Below are positions 51,973 through 61,600 of a DNA stretch of 64,000 nt, in pieces. The notes beneath the pieces were generated by a model. The model made no database searches. It was not told where the DNA came from and worked only from the letters and a program-made list of their open reading frames with translations. The DNA comes from CAZLFQ01 sp964558975 (lineage in GTDB: Bacteria; Pseudomonadota; Alphaproteobacteria; Rickettsiales; Midichloriaceae). The stretch covers positions 682,001 through 746,000 of the forward strand of contig CAZLFQ010000001.1 in assembly GCA_964558975.1 (NCBI GenBank), read 5' to 3'. The translations under genes and the position numbers were made by a program. Within the stretch, counting starts at the first letter, position 1. Each line of letters starts with the position of its first letter.

Positions 51973-52929
51973 TTAAGCTTTTTTAAGCTGGTCGGCGATC
52001 ATTAGGACACTTAGGCTAAAATAGTAAGACTTATTCCACTTCATTAATACGTTAAAATTTTTGCCAACCAAAAACGTAGGTAGAATTGTACCATCGTTTT
52101 CCTGAAATAGCAAGTACAGATTGTCACTCAATTTGCACAACTTCGAGGAATCATCGCAAATACCGATGTTTAAGGCCTCAGAATTTTGATTATTATTTGC
52201 TTTTTCGTCAAATTTTGCAACATTACTTTCTCCTCTTTCCCACCCGTGTAGGCTTAAATAGTTAGCTGCAGAGGCAAAAATATCCTCTTTTGTACCCCAA
52301 ATATCTCTAACTCCATCATTATTATGATCTACAGCAAAATCCCTAAAACTAGTCGGCATAAACTGACACCACCCCATCGCCCCAGCCCACGACCCTTTGA
52401 AATCTTTATAATCTAAATCATCTTCTTCAGCTATTTTTATGGCAGCAAGCAGCTGATTTTCAAACAAATCTTTTCGCCTCCCGTCGTAAGCAAGACTTGC
52501 GATCGAATCAATTATATTAAATCTTCCTTGAATCTTTCCATAGTCACTCTCCATACCAACAAGCGCCACAATAATTTCGGGCTCTACATTATAAATTTTT
52601 GAAATGATCTCTAGCGTCTGCTTATTGTTTTTCAGGAACTCTTTTCCTTTTGCAACCTTGTTTTTGAATCCAATATTATTTAGATAGCCTTTAAAATCCA
52701 ATGTCGACTCTGGCTGCTTCTTGTCTAGCGATATAACCCTTTCATTTATAGTGGCTTTCTCAAGCAATTCCTGAGCTTTAGACGATGGGACGTTATTCAA
52801 TTTCGTCTGAATAAAACACTCTTTCCACCCTTCAAAAGTGAAATACATGCACTCGTCTTCTGCGTTTGCCGAGGCTATATGCAAAACAAAAAAGTTAAGA
52901 AGAAGTATTTTCTGAAAAATATTTTTCAT
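51973..52929 (-). CDS. Lytic murein transglycosylase, MltB-type
   Basis: A periplasmic 318-residue SLT_2 (MltB-like) enzyme. The catalytic Glu is in ALVGMESDYGKIQG. SWAGAMGWCQFMPTSFRDFAVD and GTKEDIFASAANYLSLHGW are the family blocks. I chose the ATG at 52929 (MKNIFQKILLLNFFVLHIASANA), which gives a clean signal peptide. An earlier in-frame ATG at 52962 would add 11 residues. The start overlaps the end of fdxA by 35 bases, so the cell-wall genes are translated behind the ferredoxin gene. Confidence 0.9.
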   Translation of the reverse strand: MKNIFQKILLLNFFVLHIASANAEDECMYFTFEGWKECFIQTKLNNVPSSKAQELLEKATINERVISLDKKQPESTLDFKGYLNNIGFKNKVAKGKEFLKNNKQTLEIISKIYNVEPEIIVALVGMESDYGKIQGRFNIIDSIASLAYDGRRKDLFENQLLAAIKIAEEDDLDYKDFKGSWAGAMGWCQFMPTSFRDFAVDHNNDGVRDIWGTKEDIFASAANYLSLHGWERGESNVAKFDEKANNNQNSEALNIGICDDSSKLCKLSDNLYLLFQENDGTILPTFLVGKNFNVLMKWNKSYYFSLSVLMIADQLKKA

Positions 52930-53224
52930 ACTTGCCAGACTCATTTTTATGCTCATCGGCATTCTCTAAAGGTTGTTTTCTTTTATTTATATTAGACCAA
53001 GATTTAGCATATTGGCTGTTTATTTCTTGCCATTTAAGATTATCTTCAGATGCGGGTTTTATGGCATCTGCAGGGCATTCAGGCTCACATACTCCACAAT
53101 CAATACATTCATCAGGATTAATTGCCAACATATTCGCTCCTTCATAGAAACAATCTACTGGGCACACCTCTACGCAGTCGGTATATTTACACTTAATGCA
53201 ATTTTCTGTAACAACATATGCCAT
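52895..53224 (-). CDS. fdxA: Ferredoxin FdxA (7Fe type)
   Basis: A 109-residue ferredoxin with clusters of Cys at CIKCKYTDCVEVCPVDC and CIDCGVCEPECP, typical for the 3Fe-4S plus 4Fe-4S FdxA of alphaproteobacteria. The tail after residue 65 is polar. It is probably an electron donor for reductive or Fe-S reactions. The start is divergent from the tRNA-Leu promoter. Confidence 0.95.
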   Translation of the reverse strand: MAYVVTENCIKCKYTDCVEVCPVDCFYEGANMLAINPDECIDCGVCEPECPADAIKPASEDNLKWQEINSQYAKSWSNINKRKQPLENADEHKNESGKYEKYFSENTSS

Positions 53225-53240
53225 TTTTAAAAACCTTTAC

Positions 53241-53269
53241 TTGATTTTATTTTTATATGAAAGTATATT
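53241..53269 (+). promoter_or_regulatory. Promoter before tRNA-Leu
   Basis: TTGATT (53241-53246) and TATATT (53264-53269) have a 17-base spacer. Initiation near 53276 would give a transcript through tRNA-Leu and possibly ribH-nusB-ccoS and tRNA-Met, all on the same strand. Confidence 0.5.
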
Positions 53270-53314
53270 CTGCAAACCTTATACATGAAAAATTCGTTTT
53301 TTCAAGGTTTACAT

Positions 53315-53399
53315 GCGGATGTGGCGGAATTGGCAGACGCCCTAGACTTAGGATCTAGTGTCGCAAGACGTGGGGGTTCAAGTCCCTTCATCCGCACCA
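53315..53399 (+). tRNA. tRNA-Leu (TAG)
   Basis: Acceptor GCGGATG/CATCCGC, D-arm, anticodon stem CTAGA/TCTAG with loop CTTAGGA (anticodon TAG) and a variable arm typical of class II tRNA. The T-arm is GGGGGTTCAAGTCCCTT and the CCA is encoded. Confidence 0.96.
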
Positions 53400-53417
53400 C
53401 TTTAATTTAATGATGTC

Positions 53418-53870
53418 ATGGCAAAAGTACTTTTGATCAAAGCTGAAGAAAATAAAAATCTTATGGATTTGATCGAGCATGGTGCTGCCAGCACTTTAGA
53501 ATCTCTAAAGATTGTACATGACACAATAGTGGTGCCAAGTATCTTAGAAATACCATCTGCAATCAGCTTTGCAATAGACTCTTCCGATTATGAAGGCGTA
53601 ATTTGCATTGGCTGCATAAAAGAAGATTCAAACTCGCTAATGGAGCAAGCTATTTACAGCGAAGTTCTTAGAGCGATTAATGAATTTGCAGTTCACTATG
53701 TAATCCCTGTCGGGATAGGAATTGGCTATTTCACAAAAAAAGATAAAGCTGAAAAGGCTTCAGAGCTTGGCAGAAAAGCTGCTAATGCTGTTACACATAT
53801 GGTTAAACTAAAAAGACATTTCAACGTTCTTGAAGAAGACAGGTACTCAATTGGACAAAAACATAACTAA
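53418..53870 (+). CDS. ribH: Lumazine synthase-like protein (degenerate RibH)
   Basis: A 150-residue protein in the ribH-nusB position. VPSILEIPSAISFAI and GVICIGCI match the RibH beta sheet, PVGIGIGYF matches the P-V-x-x-G segment, and GRKAANAVTHMVKLKR the end helix. The usual active-site segment G-x-T-x-H after GC(V/I) reads KEDSNSLMEQ, so the catalytic His is gone. It probably has lost or changed activity in riboflavin synthesis. It overlaps nusB. Confidence 0.75.
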   Translation: MAKVLLIKAEENKNLMDLIEHGAASTLESLKIVHDTIVVPSILEIPSAISFAIDSSDYEGVICIGCIKEDSNSLMEQAIYSEVLRAINEFAVHYVIPVGIGIGYFTKKDKAEKASELGRKAANAVTHMVKLKRHFNVLEEDRYSIGQKHN

Positions 53871-54324
53871 ACCGCTATACTCCAAGAAGTATCAGGAAAA
53901 GCGAACTGCACGCGTGCTCGCTATCCAAGCTCTATACGCACATAATTACACTCAAGCAGATCTTCCTCTAGACCAAGTTATTTTTGATATAATAAAAGAC
54001 TCAAAATCACAGGAATCTCTAAGCAAGTTAAGCACATCTGATGAAAAGTTGATTATCAATCTAGCAAGAGGAACTGAGAAGAATTTAGAAGGACTTAAAG
54101 AAATAATTTCTGACCACTTATCCAAAGAATGGAGATTTGATCGATTAGGCAAAGTAATGCAGGCAATCCTTCTGGTCGCTGCATATGAAATGCAGATGAA
54201 TACAGAAGTAGATAAAGCAATTATAATAAATGAGTATATCGAAATAACAAAAATGTTTAACCATGAGGGTGAATCAGGCTTTGTGAATAGCGTATTAGAT
54301 GGCATCGCTAAAAATACTTTATAA
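53851..54324 (+). CDS. nusB: Transcription antitermination protein NusB
   Basis: A helical NusB of about 157 residues. RTARVLAIQALYAHN near the N-terminus, EWRFDRLGKVMQAILLVAAYEM and DKAIIINEYIEITKMF, then FVNSVLDGIAK are hallmark blocks. NusB binds boxA of rRNA leaders with NusE. No ATG is available at the start. I prefer TTG at 53851 with AGGT 8 bases upstream; TTG at 53830 is an alternative. It overlaps ribH by 20 bases. Confidence 0.93.
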   Translation: MDKNITKPLYSKKYQEKRTARVLAIQALYAHNYTQADLPLDQVIFDIIKDSKSQESLSKLSTSDEKLIINLARGTEKNLEGLKEIISDHLSKEWRFDRLGKVMQAILLVAAYEMQMNTEVDKAIIINEYIEITKMFNHEGESGFVNSVLDGIAKNTL

Positions 54325-54327
54325 TAA

Positions 54328-54504
54328 ATGGAAGCATATTTATTTTTATTACCTGTAACACTAATTATTGTAATTGGCATGCTTTGCGCTTTCTTCTGGG
54401 CATTGAAAAATAAACAATATGAAGACCTAGACGGTGCTGCACAGCGCATATTATTTGATAATGATACCGTAAAAGATGTTGCAAAAAAGGAAGAATCTGA
54501 GTAA
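54328..54504 (+). CDS. ccoS: cbb3-type cytochrome oxidase assembly protein CcoS
   Basis: A 58-residue membrane protein. A single N-terminal helix (LFLLPVTLIIVIGMLCAFFWAL) is followed by the invariant KNKQYEDLDGAAQRILFDND, the CcoS/FixS signature. It is needed to insert heme and copper into cbb3 oxidase. The ATG is 3 bases after the nusB stop, so it is coupled. It implies a microaerobic high-affinity oxidase; ccoNOQP is elsewhere. Confidence 0.93.
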   Translation: MEAYLFLLPVTLIIVIGMLCAFFWALKNKQYEDLDGAAQRILFDNDTVKDVAKKEESE

Positions 54505-54524
54505 ATTCCTTTTTACTCATTTAT

Positions 54525-54601
54525 GGCGGAGTAGCTCAGTTGGTTAGAGCGGCGGAATCATAATCCGTGTGTCGGGGGTTCAAATCCCTCCTCCGCTACC
54601 A
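54525..54601 (+). tRNA. tRNA-Met (CAT)
   Basis: Acceptor GGCGGAG/CTCCGCT, D-arm AGCTCAGTTGGTTAGAGC and anticodon stem GCGGA/TCCGT with loop ATCATAA (anticodon CAT). The T-arm is GGGGGTTCAAATCCCTC and the CCA is encoded. It resembles elongator Met; the Ile2 (lysidine) alternative cannot be fully excluded. Confidence 0.94.
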
Positions 54602-54669
54602 TTTTCAAAAGTAAGCTGTTGATAAACATCTAAACCTCCTTTACACTGGTAGTGTGTAAAAGATTTTTT

Positions 54670-54981
54670 ATGATGACGCAAGAGTCTGTGATAATTAACG
54701 AATCAACCCCAGATCGCCAATTTCTTCCTTTTTGGGAAATAGATGATGCTGCGGTAAATGCTCTGCGTGATTTTAATGAGCTTACATCCATGAAATCGAT
54801 GAAAGTAAAGTCGCACTTAAGCGAATATAAAGTTATAGACTCTTCTGGTAAAGAGGAGATCGTCAAAGCTGAATGCGCTCAAGATGCCGCAAAATCCTCA
54901 TCTATCAAGAATCCTAAAGCAATTATTTACTTAGAAAACGTAGCTCCAAGTTTTTTAGATAAAGATTTTTTTGAAGTTTAG
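54670..54981 (+). CDS. Hypothetical protein, about 103 aa
   Basis: I do not recognise it. It is a soluble acidic protein with a possible beta-rich middle (MKVKSHLSEYKVIDSSGKEEIVKAE). The ATG at 54670 (or the next one at 54673) has no strong ribosome site. A GTG at 54652 is an alternative. The convergent palindromic repeat B follows the stop. Confidence 0.5.
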   Translation: MMTQESVIINESTPDRQFLPFWEIDDAAVNALRDFNELTSMKSMKVKSHLSEYKVIDSSGKEEIVKAECAQDAAKSSSIKNPKAIIYLENVAPSFLDKDFFEV

Positions 54982-55000
54982 TCTGAGTGTAGGACATATA

Positions 55001-55106
55001 TTTCTTTGGATTCGAAGAATCCGTTGGGTGTGTGTAATTTTTGCTTAAGCCGCCTTAGGCGCGCAAAAATTCCCCCCCGAGCACACACCCAATCAGCTTC
55101 TTCTCA
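55001..55106. repeat. Palindromic repeat, copy B
   Basis: A 106-base near-identical copy of 13488-13590 with the same two hairpins. It lies in the gap between convergent genes (stops at 54981 and 55118), so it may serve as a bidirectional terminator. It differs from copy A by single-base indels and one A/G change at the outer stem. Confidence 0.85.
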
Positions 55107-55117
55107 CGCATCTATTT

Positions 55118-55729
55118 CTAATGCTGGAATATATCAAAATCTACCCAACCTAGTAAGTCAAGTTTGGCGCGCGTAGTAATAAAATCAAAACACTTCTGAG
55201 CAAGCTCCATGCGGCCTTCTCTTTTTAACATCGGTACTAACTTGCTGCGTAAATCATCCAAGTGTAAAACATCGCTCGCCGCATATGCAATTTGATCTTT
55301 TGTAAGCTCTGCGCTACCCCAATCTGTTGACTGCTGTTGCTTGCTGATTTTAACTCCCAATAAATCATGACAGATATCTTTTAGTCCGTGCTGATCTGTA
55401 AATGTTCTTGAAAGTCTTGATGCTATCTTAGTGCAAAAAATATTACCAAAATCCACTTTAAGATAATGCATTAATATTGCTACATCAAAACGCGCATAGT
55501 GAAAAATAACTGTTCGCGATTTATCTTCGAGCAAAGCTTTTAAATTAGGTGAATTAAACTCTGGTTTTGGATAATGAATTACATGGGCATCTCCATTTCC
55601 ATCTGATATTTGTACAACACACAACCTATCACGCAAGTTGTTCAAACCCATTGCTTCAGTGTCCACTGCAAGATCGCCTACTAACTTTACTGAATCAGGT
55701 AGGTCAAATTTATGATAATAATTAGCTAT
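55118..55729 (-). CDS. RNase D-type 3'-5' exonuclease
   Basis: A ~204-residue DEDD exonuclease domain without HRDC. Exo I is AVDTEAMGL, exo II is FHYARFDVAIL and exo III is YAASDVLHLDD (DEDDy). The only standard start is a GTG inside exo I at 55666, which would remove the first strand. The frame continues upstream through HKFDLPDSVKLVGDLAV to ATA (55729), preceded by GGAG with a spacing of 8 bases. No ATG, GTG or TTG fits. It follows the ankyrin gene by 16 bases or so. The true start is uncertain. Confidence 0.85.
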   Translation of the reverse strand: MANYYHKFDLPDSVKLVGDLAVDTEAMGLNNLRDRLCVVQISDGNGDAHVIHYPKPEFNSPNLKALLEDKSRTVIFHYARFDVAILMHYLKVDFGNIFCTKIASRLSRTFTDQHGLKDICHDLLGVKISKQQQSTDWGSAELTKDQIAYAASDVLHLDDLRSKLVPMLKREGRMELAQKCFDFITTRAKLDLLGWVDFDIFQH

Positions 55730-55745
55730 GATAATTCTCCAATAT

Positions 55746-56417
55746 TTATAATTCGCTGGCTTCAGAATAGCTGAAAGTACTTAATAATTCAATTATCTCT
55801 TCGTTTTGCCCCATATAAGCTTGATCCAGCGCCGAACGGCCTGTAAGTGGATTCTTAAAATTCGGGTCAGCTCCTTGATCAATCAAAAAATCTACGTAAA
55901 AAGAATTGTCACGGCCAACTGCCCACATTAACGCAGTTTCACCATTTGCATTCGGCAGATTTGGACTCGCCCCGCATTTTTTCAACTCTATTACCGAAGC
56001 AATGTGTCCTCTCTTCATTGCTATGTTATAAGCTGACTCTCCGTCAGAATCTTTAACATCCACATCTTCAATTTTGCTACATAGAAACTTCACAGCCGAT
56101 TTATTTCCTCTCAGTGCTGCAACATGAATTGGAGCGTTGCCAAAAACATCTGTAACTTCTAAATTCGCCCCAGCTCTTGCAAGTAAATCTAATACATCAA
56201 TATTTCCATTATATGCTGCTATCTCGATTGCTGTTACGCCTTGTATGTCAGCTTTATTCAAATCTTTTGTATAGCTTAATATAACCGAAATCAAATCAGG
56301 TTTTTCTACATTCGCCGCCCACATCAAGGCAGTTAGGCCATTCGAATCGAAAGTATCAAAATCAAGATTTTGATATAACTTGTTGTCAAAATATTCTTTC
56401 CAAGTAAAATTTGACAT
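55746..56417 (-). CDS. Ankyrin-repeat protein, 223 aa
   Basis: Five to six ankyrin repeats span residues ~25-215. Examples are NGLTALMWAANVEKPDLISVIL, GVTAIEIAAYNGNIDVLDLLARAGANLEV and GNAPIHVAALRGNKSAVKFL, all in pieces. It has no signal peptide. Ankyrin proteins in Rickettsiales are often secreted effectors, but this one is cotranscribed with the RNase D-like gene and could be a housekeeping scaffold. Confidence 0.88.
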   Translation of the reverse strand: MSNFTWKEYFDNKLYQNLDFDTFDSNGLTALMWAANVEKPDLISVILSYTKDLNKADIQGVTAIEIAAYNGNIDVLDLLARAGANLEVTDVFGNAPIHVAALRGNKSAVKFLCSKIEDVDVKDSDGESAYNIAMKRGHIASVIELKKCGASPNLPNANGETALMWAVGRDNSFYVDFLIDQGADPNFKNPLTGRSALDQAYMGQNEEIIELLSTFSYSEASEL

Positions 56418-56484
56418 GAAAACCTAATATTCGTGGATTTAACCAATTATATTGCTAGACGATATTTTTGCAAACAAATAACTA

Positions 56485-57408
56485 ATGACCATAAAAGTTG
56501 ATCAATCTGTAAATAATTTAATAAAAGAGTGGATAAATTATCTAACTCATCAAAAGCGCTATTCTGCGCACACAACCAAAGCTTATCTCACAGATCTCTT
56601 TTATTTTTTTTCTTTTTTAAATTCATACACTGAAGAACAAGTTACGCTTAAATCAATTGAGCAAATATCCATTCAAGACTTTCGCGCATGGCTTGCGTCA
56701 CGCAAAAACAATGATCTAAAATCAACTTCAAATTCGCGAGCTTTATCTGTGGTTCGCAACTTTTTTAAATACATAAAAATTATCCATAACATTGAAAACC
56801 AAGCGATCTTTAATATACAAATCATCAATTCACACAAACCACTTCCAAAAGCTCTATCTAAAGAATCAGCAATAGAAGCAACAAACAATATTGAACTTAT
56901 GTCCGAAGATTGGACAGGCAAGCGCGACCTAGCAATTTTATCGCTTATGTATGGGGCAGGTTTGCGAATCAGTGAGGTATTATCGCTAAAAAGAACTGAC
57001 CTAAATCAACTGGAAAATTCACAGATTTTAGTTAAAGGCAAAGGTGGGAAAGAACGAATTGTACCCATTCTCGATTTTATTAAAGACACAATTCAAACCT
57101 ACATAAGCAACTGCCCTTATAACTTAGAAAATTATTTATTTCTGGGAACTAGGGGAAAAAAATTAAATCCTGATGTATTCCGCCACAAAATCCAAAAACT
57201 ACGCGGATTTTTAAATTTGCCAGAACATGCATCACCGCACGCATTTAGACACAGCTTTGCAACTCACCTTCTTGCTAACGGGGGAGATATTAGAACCATT
57301 CAAGAATTACTGGGTCATCAAAGCATATCTACCACTCAACGCTATACTAAAGTTGATGCAGAAAACCTAATAAACGCTTATAAAAAATTCCATCCAAAAA
57401 GCGTCTAA
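56485..57408 (+). CDS. Tyrosine recombinase, XerC/XerD
   Basis: A 307-residue site-specific recombinase. The N-terminal SAM-like core-binding domain (1-115) is followed by the catalytic domain with R161 (GAGLRISEVL), H252 and R255 (PHAFRHSFATHLL), H278 (LGHQS) and the nucleophile Y287 (TTQRYTKV). Size and lack of neighbours suggest the chromosomal XerC or XerD that resolves dimers at dif, rather than a phage integrase. I cannot decide between C and D. Confidence 0.93.
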   Translation: MTIKVDQSVNNLIKEWINYLTHQKRYSAHTTKAYLTDLFYFFSFLNSYTEEQVTLKSIEQISIQDFRAWLASRKNNDLKSTSNSRALSVVRNFFKYIKIIHNIENQAIFNIQIINSHKPLPKALSKESAIEATNNIELMSEDWTGKRDLAILSLMYGAGLRISEVLSLKRTDLNQLENSQILVKGKGGKERIVPILDFIKDTIQTYISNCPYNLENYLFLGTRGKKLNPDVFRHKIQKLRGFLNLPEHASPHAFRHSFATHLLANGGDIRTIQELLGHQSISTTQRYTKVDAENLINAYKKFHPKSV

Positions 57409-57410
57409 AT

Positions 57411-58055
57411 TCATAATAATCCACTATTTTTCTCATTTGATCTAGCACATGATTGAAGTGCCCGCTTTGCTACATCCAGTGCGCCGCTTACAAGAAGATT
57501 TGCTGCTTCATTCGGTGCTATAATAGCGCTCATAGAAAATGGATTTGCAACTTGTACTGGCTTTACAGAATTCATCAAATCTGTTTGCATTACTGCTGCT
57601 GTCTGAGAAGGCTTTTGCTCCTCCAACCTCGAAAGTTTAAGAAAAATAGATCTCTCTAACTTTTCCAATCTCGCTGAGATTTTAGGCAACTCGTCACCAA
57701 GCATAGAAAATTTTTCTAAAACATAATTCTCAGAAAGCATTTCAGCGATAACCAATTCACTTAATGTCTTACCATTTCTCGCTATTGGAGCTTTGCAAAT
57801 TTCACGCGCTTCATTTGGAAATTCAGCAAATAATTTATTGAGAATAAAATCAACAAGATCGAAGTGACCATGCATGGCTGCCAAAGAAATTGGGTCGCAA
57901 CCATTCGCATCTATTCGTCTTAATTCTTGAATATTAGCGTCACCCTCTTTCACAGATCTTACAAACATTGTAAAAGCTAATCTCGTATTTCTTATTGCAG
58001 AAATATGCAGATATGTTGATCCTGATTTATCAGCATCTAAATACATTTGCTTCAT
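57411..58055 (-). CDS. Ankyrin-like hypothetical protein, 214 aa
   Basis: The N-terminal ~110 residues look like two to three degenerate ankyrin repeats: GSTYLHISAIRNTRLAF and NGCDPISLAAMHGHFDLVDFIL. The rest is helical with a coiled-coil-like segment (KISARLEKLERSIFLKLSRLEE). There is no signal peptide. The ATG at 58055 has GGAAGGA upstream, a strong site, so the ORF's earlier Met is not used. It converges on xer, 2 bases apart. Confidence 0.75.
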   Translation of the reverse strand: MKQMYLDADKSGSTYLHISAIRNTRLAFTMFVRSVKEGDANIQELRRIDANGCDPISLAAMHGHFDLVDFILNKLFAEFPNEAREICKAPIARNGKTLSELVIAEMLSENYVLEKFSMLGDELPKISARLEKLERSIFLKLSRLEEQKPSQTAAVMQTDLMNSVKPVQVANPFSMSAIIAPNEAANLLVSGALDVAKRALQSCARSNEKNSGLL

Positions 58056-58202
58056 TTTCCTTCCCTTTATTATGAAGCTGGCAATTATAACTCTCAACTC
58101 AATACAAGTCAATTATTTGCAGCTTAAATCACTGGTAAAATCTAGCTTACATAGCGAACCACATCTTCAAATTCGTTATTTTTCAGCAAATTAGGCGAGT
58201 AC

Positions 58203-58231
58203 TTGACAATTCCGTAATTTTCGCATACAAT
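58203..58231 (+). promoter_or_regulatory. Near-consensus promoter of the giant gene
   Basis: A perfect TTGACA (58203-58208) and TACAAT (58226-58231) are separated by exactly 17 bases. Initiation near 58238 leaves a ~32-base leader before the ATG at 58270. This is the best match to the sigma-70 consensus that I saw in the window. Confidence 0.75.
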
Positions 58232-58269
58232 TCGCAGCCTTGTTAAAATTTTGTTAAGATTTTTAAAAT

Positions 58270-58662
58270 ATGTCTGCTTTACATACATTTGATTTTGGTA
58301 CATTCGTTTCTTCAGATTTTGATCTAATTCATTCTGGGCAACCTGACTCACCTCTTATTAGAGAAATGGGATTAGAAGAATACATCAGCATGCTTAATGC
58401 TGTAAAAGAAAATAATATCACTTACCCTGAATATCATTATTCATTACAACCACAAAATAATACTCTTGAAGCAATCCAATTATATTGCAACTCATCTTCA
58501 GCTTTGAATTCAAATGATGCTGTACAATTTTTCCACGCATATAATCTTCAACCTGCTGCAGAATTAAAATTAGTTCCAAGCAATGAATGCAAATCCATAG
58601 CACTGGACTTCAATGCAAACTCAAGTATGGAATTTTCAGGAACAATTTCTGGAATAGGCTAG
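58270..58662 (+). CDS. N-terminal segment of giant Asn/Ser-rich protein, ends at in-frame TAG
   Basis: 130 codons from ATG at 58270 to TAG at 58660-58662. It has no signal peptide or known domain; it is rich in Asn and Ser. The composition does not change across the TAG: ...MEFSGTISGIG, stop, VENLYLIVNADTF... The following frame is open for 5.3 kb. I infer it is the beginning of the same gene, either interrupted by a nonsense mutation, read through, or a sequence error. It has no clear ribosome site; transcription is supported by the promoter at 58203. Confidence 0.65.
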   Translation: MSALHTFDFGTFVSSDFDLIHSGQPDSPLIREMGLEEYISMLNAVKENNITYPEYHYSLQPQNNTLEAIQLYCNSSSALNSNDAVQFFHAYNLQPAAELKLVPSNECKSIALDFNANSSMEFSGTISGIG

Positions 58663-61600
58663 GTTGAAAATTTATATCTAATTGTCAATGCTGATACGTT
58701 TCTTACTAATCTTACGTTTAGCAACATTGGAAATATTTTCAAAATTTCCAACAAACTTGCAGAACATTTTTCTAACCTTACTCAAACAACCACTTCTGAA
58801 TTAGCACCCTATCTAAATTCACAAAATTCAACTTCATCAATTTATATATCGAATTTACAAGGCTTGGCTTCTAACTTCTATCTTTATGCTAACAATACAA
58901 ATATAAATGGAGAAATAAAAGCATCTGGGTTAACAACCGATTCAAATACATTGTCACTAAATTCAACCACTATTTCTACAGACTATACCTCACTAAAGTT
59001 CAACTCTAACAATTTCAATGATTCAAAAATTACAAGTCCAGAAGTCAAATTTAGTCCAAGCGCTTCCTATAATAAAACGGCATTAATTGATTTACTAAAT
59101 AAGAATGTTGTTGCTAACAACGTCACTGTAAATTTAGTCAGTGGTTTTCCAGATACAGTTACTTTTGGCGGTATAGAAGCAAGCTATCAATTAAACTTGA
59201 ATACCAATTTTAATGCGAAGATTGATGCACCTGTAATTTTACCTTATTTTTCTGTGATTACTCCTCAAAATGTAGATTTTGCAGCTCACATGACTCTAGG
59301 AAACTTATTTGTCCAAACTAAAGAATGCATAATATCATATGGCATAAATCACATCACTCAAAATGCAACTTTTGTATTAGATTCTACTACAGGCAAACTT
59401 GTTCTTGGTATAGGAACTAAAATTTACACGCAAGTTCTCAAGATCAATGACGAAGTTATAAGTGAAACTCGACCATCATTAATTGTATTGTCAGCTCACT
59501 TAGTTTCTGGAAAGACATATTGTAACCTTAATGAGGTAATAGCTGCTCCGAAAAGTTTGAATACTACAGAGTTTGAGCACGACAACATCTCCAAAAGAAA
59601 AGCTTCAGGCTGCCCAAGCGGCGTCATGAAGGCATCCTATCGAGACATGAGAACAGCTTCATTAGCTACGCCTCAATCTTGTGAACACTCTATAGATGAA
59701 ACGCACATTCTAGGGGTATGCAGTTATGATGCGGTAAAGAAGTGCCCTAACGGAATGACAAAAAGTATGCTGTTTTCCACTAATGGACCTGCACAATTAG
59801 CTGCATCTTCTTTTACACAGCAGGAAGAAAGTGATCCAAGCAGCTCTATAGATCTTGGAACAGTACATGGCAAAATTAATAAAGTTAATACAACAAATTC
59901 ACTTGTCAGAGGAAGATTCTTTCTAGATGCCAATTCCAGCACTGAAATAATTAATATACTATTTCCTTTAAGTAATATTCTAGAAATAGGATTAGTCTGT
60001 ATACATTCGGATCCTGCTTGCCAAGGTAGTGATGGTCATTATGCAAGATTGTTAAAATCAGCATGGCAAAATCAGCATGACATTTCACCTAATAAATTAA
60101 CTTCTTTCTCAGATACAGTAAGTGATGGGCGCTATTATGAAGTTTACAAGCACTTAGCCAATGTACTTGAAATTTACCAAGGAAGTGGAAACTTCACAGA
60201 GGTATATATAACACCAGAGGGCAAAATACTTCCTAAGCCTACTGATTCAGAAACAGTGCAATACGCATTAACAGCAAGTAGTAATGGACTCGTTAAAGTT
60301 GATGAAACTAGAATAGCTAAGCTTAATGATTTAACTAAACAATACGGGCAAGTTGCAACCTTAACCTATAAGCGTGAAGTTACTAAGGAAGATCAAATTA
60401 GTTTACCGAACCTATCACAAAATCATCTAGATCGCGTTTATAAATTATCCCCTAATGATCCAAATTACGTTTGGGTTGATAAAATGTTTAGGAAATATGA
60501 GTGCGAATATTCATTAGAAAAATTAATCTCCGAACTTGGCCAAAACAGTACAGCGGTAGACAAGTTAATTTGTCCTGAAAGCTGTACAACATCAATGGTC
60601 GAAGATGCGTTGTTCAGAGCAACTGGCGCTATGAACCTCGAAGATTTAAATTCGGCTCTAAAATACTTCTTTGAAGAGCAAAATGCAAGCTATACCCAGA
60701 AGAAATGCTACCAAATGGAGCTGCTTATAAAGCAGGCTATAGCGTACGCAAACCTCTATAACTTCACTTTAGGCCAAGCTGTTCCAGATGATGTTATCGA
60801 TAAGATCGCGTCGCCATTTGTTTGGGTGATGAACATTTTAATTGAAAAAGATGGCAAACAAATTCCAACCGCAATTCCTGTAGTTTATTTGCCAAAAAAA
60901 CTGCTCGCTGAATCTTCTGCACACCAAACTGGTTCTGTAATAAAGTTCTTAGGCATGGGTGCAGATGCAGTAGTTGGATCTTTGATAAACTTAGGGGGTA
61001 CATTTGAATTTTCACAAGGAATATATAATATCTACAACCTCCTGAGTTCTGGCTCAACCAAACCAGTCGACGATGGTATAGTTACAATAAACTCTAAGGA
61101 AGAAAACAACATAATTTCAGTTACAAGAATAGATGCAACTGGAAGCTCAGTATCCACAACACTGTTAACACGAGCAGAGTTAGGTGGGAATGGCACATTA
61201 ATTTTAAATGGCAAAACTAATACACTGGTAGGCGTTGATATTAATGGGAAGGTGCAGCTGAATGCAACTATGGAAAATATCATCGAGCCTGCCCAGATTT
61301 TCACTGCTTACTATGCACAAGGTGAATGGGGCTTTGTGAAAATGGCAAGCATAAAGCATCTTCTCAGCACGCTGAAAGGGCAGCTTATTATCCATTCAGG
61401 AGGGAGAAATTTTATTATTGGCTTAGATGGCACAAATGCCGAGCAGCTTACGGTTACCTCTAAAGAAGGCGACTTAATTGCAGTTGCAGTTGATGAAGAA
61501 TTCTTCAGCCAATTAAGCATCTCAAAAAAGAAAGGGATCTTCAAAAAGGAAACCACTGCAACCTCACATAGTCATTACAGAAATGAATTCAAAGGCAATC

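Noticed and set aside
56485..57408. Phage or element integrase
   Set aside because: The size and single-copy context fit chromosomal XerC/D; there are no phage genes, tRNA attachment repeats or other element features nearby.
58142..58351. 69-codon minus-strand ORF
   Set aside because: It overlaps the strong plus-strand promoter and the start of the giant gene and has no ribosome site or recognisable product.
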